Part shown: in pieces, positions 1-5,860 of the stretch
Position numbering within the stretch: position 1 is the first letter of the stretch
Layout of the letters: each line of letters opens with the position of its first letter
Source of the DNA: Anaerolineales bacterium
GTDB taxonomy: Bacteria > Chloroflexota > Anaerolineae > Epilineales > JAANWY01
NCBI GenBank assembly: GCA_018263655.1
Contig: JAANWY010000272.1
Span: 1-7,986 of the forward strand
DNA length: 7,986 bases
Direction of reading: 5' to 3'
Translations under genes and position numbers: made by a program
The notes under the pieces: generated by a model
Seen by the model: the letters and a program-made list of their open reading frames with translations, nothing else
What the model was told of the DNA's origin: nothing
The model's database searches: none

Positions 1-3
1 CAG

Positions 4-100
4 TCGAAGGGGGTGCGGCTTGTTCGAAGAACCGTCGCAAACCCGCACCCTTCGATACGGTCTCCACTTCGTTTCGACCTACTCAGGATGCTAGTCCTGA
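4..100. repeat. Dispersed intergenic repeat with inverted arms
   Basis: TCGAAGGGGGTGCGG at 4-18 faces CCGCACCCTTCGA at 43-55. The arms pair as a 13-bp stem with two extra G. CTTCGATACGG and GACCTACTCAGGA elements follow at about 50-90. The same vocabulary (CCCTTCGA..., ACTCAGG) recurs in opposite orientation at 7904-7986, so the operon is bracketed by related repeats. No coding signal is seen. Positions 100-233 hold only a short tandem ACTAGGCA (about 119-134) and no convincing terminator for the gene that ends at 234. Confidence 0.5.
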
Positions 101-233
101 TACCTCCTGAACGGTTACTAGGCAACTAGGCAACTACTCAGGCCACTGCCCGGCTACCATCTTTTCCAGTCTCTTCTTGCGTAGGCACGAAGTACCGAGT
201 AGTCACCTGTATAGGTAGCATGAGCCAGTACAA

Positions 234-809
234 TCAAGAAGCGGCTCTATTTAGGTAGCTGCTCCATGGCGTCTCCGCAATACCAGCCCGCTGATTGGCG
301 AGGCGAGCTAGTACAAACAGCAAATCGGCCAGCCGGTTCAAGTATATCAGTACGGCGGGGGTGACATCTTCCTCTTGGCTAAGAGTGACGACCCGGCGCT
401 CAGCCCGCCGGCACACCGTACGCGCCACCTGTAGGGCTGCTGCACCCGGCGTTCCGCCGGGCAAGATGAAGCTGCTTAGAGCTTCGATCTCGCTCTCGGC
501 CTGATCGATGGCATCCTCCAAGCCCTTGGCCCAGGCTTCCTGCACGCGTTGCACGTGTGATGCGGTTCGCTCTGAGCCGCTAGCTCGCGGCGTCGCCAAG
601 TCGGAACCGAGGCCGAAGAGCCGGCTCTGTACGGCCTGCAGTTGGCTGCTGATTCCCGAGTCGTCGATGAGTGACTCAGCTAAACCGATAGCGGCATTCA
701 GTTCGTCCACGGTGCCGTAGGCTTCCACCCGCAGATCCGCCTTCGATACGCGTTGTCCGCCGAACAGGCTGGTCTGGCCCTGATCTCCCGAGCGTGTGTA
801 TATCTTCAC
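234..809 (-). CDS. pduO: PduO-type cob(I)alamin adenosyltransferase
   Basis: The 191-residue product transfers the 5'-deoxyadenosyl group of ATP to cob(I)alamin, making adenosylcobalamin in the cytoplasm. The N-terminal ATP-binding segment is clear: TRSGDQGQTSLFGG at residues 5-18. It is followed by VEAYGTVDELNAAIG (28-42), the ILPGG turn (115-119), the arginine-rich helix QVARTVCRRAERR (127-139) and YLNRLADLLFVLAR (156-169). Length is normal for the family, a trimeric helical-bundle enzyme. The start is GTG at 807-809, which overlaps the TGA of the upstream ATPase gene as GTGA. A GAGGAG ribosome site (817-822, 7 nt away) lies inside that gene's last codons, so translational coupling is likely. 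It is the last gene of the block. Adenosylcobalamin has no direct step in thiamine uptake, so its place here is probably co-expression rather than pathway logic. Confidence 0.93.
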   Translation of the reverse strand: MKIYTRSGDQGQTSLFGGQRVSKADLRVEAYGTVDELNAAIGLAESLIDDSGISSQLQAVQSRLFGLGSDLATPRASGSERTASHVQRVQEAWAKGLEDAIDQAESEIEALSSFILPGGTPGAAALQVARTVCRRAERRVVTLSQEEDVTPAVLIYLNRLADLLFVLARLANQRAGIAETPWSSYLNRAAS

Positions 810-1573
810 GTTGCATCTCCTCGCAGGATTGACAGCAATCGTTCTCGCCGTTGGGTGAAGCCAGAAGTGTTCTCCATAGCACGCCGGCGCGGCCGATCCA
901 GACCAATGGTCACGACGTCGCGGATGCGCCCCGGACGCGGCGTCATCACATACACTCGATCAGATAGGAAGATGGCTTCATCGACATCGTGGGTGATGAA
1001 GAGGATCGTATGCTTGAACTGATCCCAGACTCGCAGGAGCCACTCTTGGAGCTCCATCCGCGTCAGGGCATCCAAGGCCCCGAATGGCTCATCCAGCAGT
1101 AGCACATCCTTCTGGAACAGAAACGTGCGCAGCAAGGCGGCGCGCTGGCGCATTCCGCCGGACAGGGCGGAGGGATAGCTATTTTCGAAGCCCTCGAGAC
1201 CGAATAGCGGGATGAGTTCACGCGCCCGCCGGACGGCTTCTTCGCGCGCCGTGCCGGCGATCTCTGGCCCGAGGATTACGTTGTCCAAGACCGTCCGCCA
1301 CGGCAGCAACAGATCCTTCTGCGGCATGTAGGCCACACGGCCCACCCGCTTGTGAGCGATGTCCGCGTCCAGCCTGATGGTCCCCTCATCCGGCTCCTCC
1401 AATCCGACAATGATGTTAAACAACGTGGACTTCCCGCTGGCGCTTGGCCCGAGAAGTGTGACGAGCTCCCCCGGCCACACAGCTAGGTCAATGTCTTCCA
1501 GCACCTGAACTGGGCGGCCATCGATGACGTAAGACTTGCTGACGCTGTCCACACAGAGTTTGGGCGTGGTCAT
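806..1573 (-). CDS. ABC transporter ATPase, NitT/TauT/ThiZ-like
   Basis: This 255-residue protein is a cytoplasmic ATP-hydrolysing subunit of an importer. Visible motifs are Walker A GPSASGKS (42-49), Q-loop in YMPQKDLLLPWRT (82-94), signature LSGGM (138-142), Walker B VLLLDEP (157-163) and H-loop His195. The 'MPQ..LLPW' Q-loop and a short C-terminus without a TOBE domain are typical of the SsuB/TauB/ThiZ group, which serves aliphatic sulfonates, taurine or the thiamine precursor HMP. Given the thiamine context, ThiZ (HMP precursor uptake) is the best guess, but specificity lies in partner proteins that are absent here. It starts at ATG 1571-1573, 21 nt after the stop of the thiQ-like gene, with a weak GGGGA ribosome site. 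It overlaps the adenosyltransferase start by 4 nt. The ATPase class is sure; the substrate is not. Confidence 0.88.
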   Translation of the reverse strand: MTTPKLCVDSVSKSYVIDGRPVQVLEDIDLAVWPGELVTLLGPSASGKSTLFNIIVGLEEPDEGTIRLDADIAHKRVGRVAYMPQKDLLLPWRTVLDNVILGPEIAGTAREEAVRRARELIPLFGLEGFENSYPSALSGGMRQRAALLRTFLFQKDVLLLDEPFGALDALTRMELQEWLLRVWDQFKHTILFITHDVDEAIFLSDRVYVMTPRPGRIRDVVTIGLDRPRRRAMENTSGFTQRRERLLSILRGDAT

Positions 1574-1594
1574 TATTGGTCCCCAATTGCAAAT

Positions 1595-2662
1595 TTAGTC
1601 CTGATCCCGATTCGACAAAATGGTCAGCGCGTCTCGGCGTAGCGCCAGCCGTACGGTGGCGCCATGGTCCGGCATGTCAGAACTGGCGTCAAGCTCAAAG
1701 GTGAGCGTTGGCCCCCCGGCCGGCTGCACTTCAATCTGATAGTGACTGCCGCGAAAGGAGCGATCTGTCAGTGTACCTTCGATGATGTTATCAGCATACG
1801 ATCCAGGCGCGACGACGTAAGCCGCCTCAGGGCGTGCCAACACAGTAACGCGTTCACCGGCCCCGGCACCACTCGAATCAACCTGCAGTCGTCCCAGCGG
1901 CGTCTCCACACTGGCCGGATCGGTACCAACAACCTCGCCGGAGAGCAGGTTGGTGAGTCCCAGAAATCGAGCCACGAACGGCGTCGCCGGCCGGCGATAC
2001 GCCTCTTCTGGCGTGCCGCGTTGCACGATGTTGCCGGCCTGCATGATGAGCACCCGATCGGCTACCGCGAAGGCTTCTTCCTGATCGTGGGTCACGTACA
2101 GCGATGTCAACCCGACGTCCTTGAGGATGCGGCGTAGTTCCACCATCAGCCGGTCGCGCAGGATGCGGTCCAGCGAACCAAGGGGCTCGTCCAGCATCAG
2201 GAGGCGCGGGCTGGGCGCCAGGCTGCGGGCCAAGGCCACACGCTGGCGCTCGCCGCCGGACAGCTCCGTGACATCACGTTCTTCGAAGCCGGCCAGCCCC
2301 ACCAGGTCCAGCACCTCGCGCACTCGCGTTTGAGTCTGCGCTGCACCCCAGTTAGCCATCCGCAGACCGAAGACCACGTTTTCGTACACGTCCTTGTGCG
2401 GGAACAGGGCGAACTCCTGAAACATGAGCCCGAACCCGCGCTGGTGCACCGCCACGTCGTCGATGTTGCGATCCTCGAAGAAGACCTGACCCTGGTCGGC
2501 AGGTTGCAAGCCGGCCACCACGCGCATCAGCGTCGTCTTACCGCAGCCCGACGGACCGAGCAGACAGGCGATGTTGCCGGCTTCGACCTCAAACGAGACG
2601 CCGTGGAGGACTTCGGTCTGGTCAAAGCTCACGTGAATGTCTTGTATCTCCAATAGTGCCAT
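1595..2662 (-). CDS. thiQ: Thiamine ABC transporter ATPase with TOBE domain
   Basis: This is the ATP-hydrolysing subunit expected to pair with the thiP permease. In its 355 residues Walker A is GPSGCGKT (36-43), the Q-loop is Gln82, the signature LSGGE is at 134-138, Walker B LLMLDEP at 154-160, the D-loop SLD at 163-165 and the H-loop His192. After about residue 235 there is a C-terminal extension of ~115 residues with the beta-rich pattern of a TOBE domain, as in PotA/FbpC-type ATPases. Classical enterobacterial ThiQ (about 230 residues) lacks it, so this is a FbpC-like form and the iron/spermidine-type subfamily cannot be excluded by sequence alone. The link to thiamine comes from the thiN-thiB-thiP genes upstream on the same strand. 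It is cut off from thiP by 1.2 kb of opposite-strand remnants and may rely on its own promoter at about 2709-2726. ATG at 2660-2662 has only a weak GAG ribosome site. Confidence 0.85.
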   Translation of the reverse strand: MALLEIQDIHVSFDQTEVLHGVSFEVEAGNIACLLGPSGCGKTTLMRVVAGLQPADQGQVFFEDRNIDDVAVHQRGFGLMFQEFALFPHKDVYENVVFGLRMANWGAAQTQTRVREVLDLVGLAGFEERDVTELSGGERQRVALARSLAPSPRLLMLDEPLGSLDRILRDRLMVELRRILKDVGLTSLYVTHDQEEAFAVADRVLIMQAGNIVQRGTPEEAYRRPATPFVARFLGLTNLLSGEVVGTDPASVETPLGRLQVDSSGAGAGERVTVLARPEAAYVVAPGSYADNIIEGTLTDRSFRGSHYQIEVQPAGGPTLTFELDASSDMPDHGATVRLALRRDALTILSNRDQD

Positions 2663-2696
2663 CTTCTCATCACGATCGAACTCTGGTTCAGACTGC

Positions 2697-2726
2697 TTGC
2701 GCTCCCAAATTGTAACATGTTATAAT
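2697..2726. promoter_or_regulatory. Near-palindromic, possibly bidirectional promoter
   Basis: On the plus strand TTGCGC (2697-2702), an 18-nt spacer and TATAAT (2721-2726) with an upstream TG make an extended -10 promoter facing the GxxExxY remnant. The 18-mer ATTGTAACATGTTATAAT (2709-2726) is palindromic at all but one base pair. The minus strand therefore reads TGTTACAAT, also an extended -10, placed about 40 nt before the thiQ start. No good minus-strand -35 is seen (TTCGCT at 18 nt is poor). It could instead be an operator for a dimeric regulator. Confidence 0.5.
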
Positions 2727-2763
2727 CCGCAAAGCGAAACGCTTGACGTTGAGAACCTTGCCC

Positions 2764-2790
2764 ACACGGATTTTTCACGGATACACGGAG
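2764..2790 (+). repeat. ACGGAT direct repeats before the GxxExxY remnant
   Basis: ACGGAT occurs at 2766-2771 and 2777-2782, and ACGGAG at 2785-2790, at 8-11 nt spacing. The purine-rich GGAGGGGGGAG that follows (2787-2797) could act as a ribosome site, and GGGAG/CTCCC just before 2807 can form a small hairpin. The same hexamer recurs on the other side of the gene (3121-3160). Confidence 0.6.
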
Positions 2791-2806
2791 GGGGGAGAAC
2801 CTCCCA

Positions 2807-3109
2807 GTGCACGACGGCGACCGGCTACTGGGCTTCTACATCCCTGATTTCATCGTCGAGGGGAAGGTGATTGTTGAGATTAAGGCATTTGCCACACTCC
2901 ACGAAAAGTACCTGGGACAAGTGATCACTTATCTGAACCACACGGGATGTGCAGTCGGCCTGTTGGTCAACTTCGGGGGGCGAAGCTTGCGCTGGCGCCG
3001 AGTCTTTCCTTCCCCACAGGCCACCGAGTTCCGACACAATTACCAATGGATGTTTGTACCTGACTGGCTCAAGGCGCAAAACCAGCGGGATGTGGGTGAT
3101 GATGGGTGA
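2807..3109 (+). pseudogene. GxxExxY / PD-(D/E)XK protein, N-terminally truncated
   Basis: The 100-residue frame (GTG start) matches the C-terminal part of GxxExxY proteins, an uncharacterised family placed in the PD-(D/E)XK nuclease superfamily. Visible features are the strand LLGFYIPDFIVEGKVIVEIK (residues 8-27), holding the predicted catalytic Asp and Glu-x-Lys, then QVITYLNHTGCAVGLLVNFG (38-57) and the family-like C-terminus VPDWL (85-89). The first ~50 residues usual for the family, including the GxxExxY motif itself, are missing. No equivalent is found in other frames upstream, where the DNA is repeat and promoter sequence instead. The frame remains open upstream of the GTG for only a few codons. 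I therefore call it a deletion derivative with an intact nuclease-like core. An extended -10 promoter (2721-2726) still points at it. Whether any protein is made is unknown. Confidence 0.75.
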
Positions 3110-3113
3110 GCTT

Positions 3114-3235
3114 GCACGACACGGATTGGAGCACGGATGCACGGATTGCACCACGCGGATTTTGGGTCTGACGAACATCGACAGCCTTGACAGTTCGCAA
3201 CCACCGATACGCTAATCCGTATATCCGTGTCGTGC
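3114..3235. repeat. Inverted repeat rich in ACGGAT
   Basis: GCACGACACGGAT (3114-3126) and its exact reverse complement ATCCGTGTCGTGC (3223-3235) are 13-bp arms 96 nt apart. Inside are ACGGAT at 3133-3138 and 3141-3146, GCGGAT at 3155-3160, and ATCCGT at 3215-3220. The hexamer is shared with the repeats at 2766-2790 and with the hairpin at 5781-5849. The element sits directly after the GxxExxY remnant and could form a stem that ends plus-strand transcripts, although no U-tract follows. Confidence 0.65.
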
Positions 3236-3252
3236 TCGGAGCAAGGTAAACC

Positions 3253-3783
3253 ATGTCAGTATTTGACCAAACCGGTGATGAAAGCTTCCAGTAGCACATC
3301 GAGCAGGCCGCCGACGCAGAAGCCGCTCCCTGGTCCTGGCTGGACTTCGGGGCGCCGGCCCAGAGGGAGAGCCAGCCCCGCGAGCCCTTCTACGCCCTGC
3401 TGATGCTGCACCGCCAACTGGTGCGCCATGGTTTACAATTTCCGCTCTACGACTTTGCCGTCCTGTGGTACCTGCACAAGACCAAAGGCCTGACGCCTGA
3501 GCGAGTGCAAAGCCTCTTCCCGGCCGAAACGCTGGACCTGGTGGATGCGCTGACCCAGATCATCACCGGCGTGGGTTGGGTGGGGGTGACCAACGCCATC
3601 CTCAACCTGTTCGACCAGCACCTGGGCGAGCGCTTCACCCTGTACCAGCACTGCCGCCGGCTGCGCCCCGAGGATGTCCAGGCCATCCAGCGTTTGGAGC
3701 CCGAGCCGGAGCTGCGGGACGCCCTGCCCGACCTCTTCGCCCGCGACCTGAATACCGCTATGGGTAAGTCATTGAACCCTTAG
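3253..3783 (+). pseudogene. Broken ORF, likely front end of a large NTPase
   Basis: Starting at ATG 3253, with AAGG 6 nt upstream, the frame reads MSVFDQTGDESFQ and then hits TAG at codon 14 (3292-3294). It continues in frame for 162 more codons to TAG at 3781-3783. Coding quality after the stop is good: GC-rich third positions and a helix-rich sequence with WYLHKTKGLTPERV, LVDALTQIITGVGWVGVTNA and FDQHLGERFTLYQHCRRLRP. A CAG-to-TAG change would explain the stop. From memory it resembles the N-terminal segment in front of the NTPase domain of large STAND/TPR proteins in Chloroflexota; no P-loop is visible, so that part would be lost after about 3763. A 126-residue product from ATG 3403 is the alternative. 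Family assignment is tentative; the interrupted frame is seen directly. Confidence 0.55.
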
Positions 3784-3801
3784 CCCTAAAAACCCTCCGC
3801 G

Positions 3802-3900
3802 ATGACTGAGCGGATTAAGTTCCATCTGGATGAGCATATTGATCCGGATATCGCGAAGGCATTGCGCAGGTACGGAATCAATGTCACGACAACATCAGAA
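3802..3900 (+). pseudogene. DUF5615 PIN-like toxin, N-terminal fragment
   Basis: ATG 3802 opens a frame whose first 31 residues read MTERIKFHLDEHIDPDIAKA LRRYGINVTTT. This has the pattern of the start of DUF5615 proteins: a beta strand ending in the acidic FHLDEH, then a helix and the G-(I/V)-x-V-T strand. DUF5615 proteins are PIN-like putative ribonucleases of about 110-120 residues, often the toxin partner of a DUF433 antitoxin. From about codon 32 the sequence is the antisense of the thiP 3' end, and similarity stops. The thiP TGA is read from bases 3895-3897 on the opposite strand, so the junction lies at or within a few bases of that stop. The remaining ~80 residues and the second acidic cluster are gone, and no DUF433 partner is seen upstream. 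A non-functional remnant is most likely. Confidence 0.65.
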
Positions 3901-5652
3901 CTCCCCAACGCCACCCACGCGAAATCGCTCGATCGCCAGGAACCCCACGCCGACAACCAACATCAGCAGTGTGCTCATGGCCAACGCCTGGCCGTAGTTC
4001 AGGGCGCCGGGCTGGCCCAGGAAGCGGAAAATCGCCACCGGCATCGTCGGGACCTGCGGGCGGGCGATGAAAATCGTGGCGCCGAACTCGCCCATGGAGA
4101 CGGTGAAAGCGAACACTGCGCCCACCAGCAGCGCGCGGCCCACAATGGGCAGGTCGATCTCGCGCCACACGCGCCAGGGTCCGGCACCCAGCACCGCCGC
4201 CGCCTCGCGCAATCGTGGATCGATACCCCGCAGCGCCGGCAACACACTTCGCACCACAAACGGAAACGCCACCAACGTGTGCGCCAGCGGAATCAGCGCC
4301 GGCGACGCCCGCAGGTTCAGCGGCGGCTGATCCAAGGCGATGATGTACCCGAAGCCCAGCGTCACCGCCGACGTGCCCAGCGGCAGCATAAACACAGGAT
4401 CGAGCACCGAGCTGATCCAACCTCGCCTCCTCACCAGCAGATAGGCGGCGATCAACCCCAGCAGCAAAGCCAGCAGCGTGGTCGCGCCGGCAAACCCCAC
4501 CGAATTCCGCACCGCCTCGATGGGCGGCACAAACATGATCGAACCGCGCCGGTTGATGAACAGCTCCCGGTAGAAGTTCAGTGTCCAACCCCCACCGCTC
4601 TCCGAGAATGAGCGTGCCGCCAACGCTAGCAGCGGCGTGGTTAGCAAGCCGAGCATGAGGGCCACGTTGCCGCCGACGATCCACTTCTCGCGTCGGGTGG
4701 CCGGCGCCCGCTGCACCTGCCGGCGCGCTCGCAAGTCCAGTGGAACCGACGTGCGCGCTTGCAGCCGCGTGTAGACCCACATCAGGCTGAAGGTGAACAC
4801 GATTTGGGCCAGCGAGAGGGCGGCGGCCACCGGCAGGTTGAACAAATTCACCGCCTGGCGGTAGATTTCTACCTCCAGTGTGGCGTAGCGCGGTCCGCCC
4901 AGGATCAGGATCACGCCGAAGCTCGTGAAGTCGAAGATGAAGACGAGGAGGCTGGCGGCGGTAATGGCCGGCGACAACAGCGGCAGCGTCACCTCGCGGA
5001 ACACCTGCCAGCGGCCGGCGCCCAACACCGCCGCCGCTTCCTCCACCCGAGGCGACAAATTCGCCCAGAACCCGCCCACGATGCGCAACACCACTGTGTA
5101 GTTGTAGAACACGTGGGCCAGCAGAATAATCCAGATCGTGAACTGCAAATTGATTAGCGGCTCTTCGAGGCCCAAGGTCCCCATCAGCGCTGTGTTCACC
5201 CAGCCGCGCGGCCCGAGCAGGGCCGTGAACGCCGTCGCAACCACCACCGTCGGCAGCACGAAGGGGATCGTGGTCAAAGCCTGGATCACCGACTTGCCCA
5301 GAAAATCGTAACGGGCGATGATGTACGCGCCGGGCAACGCCAACAGCACCGTCAGCAACATCGACACCGTGGCCTGCCAGATGGTGAACCACAGCGTTTT
5401 CAGATAGTACGAACTGCTGACCAGCTTCTCCAGCGAGCCCAGGCTGAGCCGGCCCTCGGGTACAAAGCTGAGTTTGAAGATTTCAAAGAGTGGGTAGAAG
5501 AAGAGGACGGTTAGGAATGCGACGGGGAGAATGTAAAGGATGACGGGTGCGCTGCGGATCAACCACGTGAGCAACGTGGTACGTGGTGCGTGATGCGTGC
5601 GACGTCCTGAGCCCGTTGAAGGGATCTGTGGGTTTTGCTCTTGTTCACGCAT
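3895..5652 (-). CDS. thiP: Thiamine ABC transporter permease, two fused domains
   Basis: This membrane subunit of 585 residues (586 if GTG 5655 is used) forms the path for thiamine delivered by ThiB. It consists of two tandem permease domains with about six membrane spans each. Both carry the EAA loop that docks on the ATPase: EEAAAVLGAGRWQVF (205-219, numbered from GTG) followed by LP, and REAAAVLGAGPWRVW (483-497) followed by LP. The first span begins near residue 31. ThiP of enterobacteria is about 535 residues; part of the excess is the N-terminal tail, about 25 residues encoded by an inverted-repeat element (5582-5663). ATG 5650-5652 is preferred over GTG, but neither has a clear ribosome site, so a start at TTG (residues 28 or 32) is possible. 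The iron-type SfuB/FbpB subfamily is similar; thiB and the riboswitch argue for thiamine. Its TGA borders a truncated opposite-strand gene. Confidence 0.88.
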   Translation of the reverse strand: MREQEQNPQIPSTGSGRRTHHAPRTTLLTWLIRSAPVILYILPVAFLTVLFFYPLFEIFKLSFVPEGRLSLGSLEKLVSSSYYLKTLWFTIWQATVSMLLTVLLALPGAYIIARYDFLGKSVIQALTTIPFVLPTVVVATAFTALLGPRGWVNTALMGTLGLEEPLINLQFTIWIILLAHVFYNYTVVLRIVGGFWANLSPRVEEAAAVLGAGRWQVFREVTLPLLSPAITAASLLVFIFDFTSFGVILILGGPRYATLEVEIYRQAVNLFNLPVAAALSLAQIVFTFSLMWVYTRLQARTSVPLDLRARRQVQRAPATRREKWIVGGNVALMLGLLTTPLLALAARSFSESGGGWTLNFYRELFINRRGSIMFVPPIEAVRNSVGFAGATTLLALLLGLIAAYLLVRRRGWISSVLDPVFMLPLGTSAVTLGFGYIIALDQPPLNLRASPALIPLAHTLVAFPFVVRSVLPALRGIDPRLREAAAVLGAGPWRVWREIDLPIVGRALLVGAVFAFTVSMGEFGATIFIARPQVPTMPVAIFRFLGQPGALNYGQALAMSTLLMLVVGVGFLAIERFRVGGVGEF

Positions 5653-5663
5653 CACGCACCACG
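5582..5663. repeat. Inverted-repeat element inside the thiP 5' end
   Basis: CGTGGTGCGTGATGCGTG (5582-5599) and CACGCATCACGCACCACG (5646-5663) are perfect 18-bp inverted arms around a 46-nt loop. The loop contains, on the minus strand, CCCTTCAACGGGCTCAGGAC (5623-5604). It matches 18 of 20 bases of CCCTTCGACAGGCTCAGGAC at 7928-7947, so both belong to one dispersed repeat family. The element supplies the thiP start codon and about 25 N-terminal codons. Confidence 0.8.
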
Positions 5664-5672
5664 CGCGGTGGA

Positions 5673-5692
5673 GCCACGAACGAATTCGTGGC
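5673..5692. repeat. 8-bp hairpin upstream of thiP
   Basis: GCCACGAA (5673-5680) and TTCGTGGC (5685-5692) pair perfectly around a 4-nt loop, which reads TTCG in the minus-strand transcript. It lies 20 nt before the thiP ATG, where a ribosome site would normally be accessible, and there is no U-tract. It may be a fragment of a dispersed repeat or an mRNA structure that lowers thiP translation. Confidence 0.55.
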
Positions 5693-5780
5693 CTGATACG
5701 GCAAAAGTGTTAAAACGCGTTCCGCTGCAACGAGAATCTTTATGAAGGTTAAGAAAACAAACGGGAACCTGAGGTCTCCG

Positions 5781-5849
5781 CATATGACAACGGATTTTCG
5801 GGATTAACCGGATTTTATCCGTTAAATCCCCTTTATCCGTTGTCATATG
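5781..5849. repeat. Long hairpin in the thiB-thiP gap
   Basis: CATATGACAACGGAT (5781-5795) and ATCCGTTGTCATATG (5835-5849) are perfect 15-bp arms. A second, imperfect pair is nested inside: GGGATTAACCGGAT (5800-5813) with ATCCGTTAAATCCC (5817-5830). The whole can fold into one stem of about 28 bp. It begins 11 nt after the thiB stop on the minus strand. With no U-tract it is more likely a repeat or mRNA-stabilising structure than a full terminator. Together with 5673-5692 it accounts for most of the 205-nt gap; 5693-5780 shows nothing clear. Confidence 0.7.
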
Positions 5850-5860
5850 GGCAGCGCCGA

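Noticed and set aside
134..233. Terminator after the adenosyltransferase gene
   Set aside because: Only a 5-bp GGTAC/GTGCC stem without a U-tract was found.
2330..2656. Plus-strand frame of 108 codons within thiQ
   Set aside because: It is opposite to a clearly coding, motif-complete ATPase; shadow frame.
3187..3213. TTGACA followed by TACGCT as a promoter for the broken ORF
   Set aside because: The -35 is perfect, but the spacer is 15 nt and the -10 is poor, so support is too weak to annotate.
3901..4611. Long plus-strand extension of the toxin fragment
   Set aside because: It is antisense to thiP, and its Q/H/R-rich product is typical of a shadow frame. Only the first ~31 codons resemble a protein family.
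3884..5392. Long minus-strand frame of 502 codons within the permease gene
   Set aside because: Out of frame with thiP; its product is rich in G, A, R and H with no membrane pattern. It is a shadow of GC-rich coding DNA.
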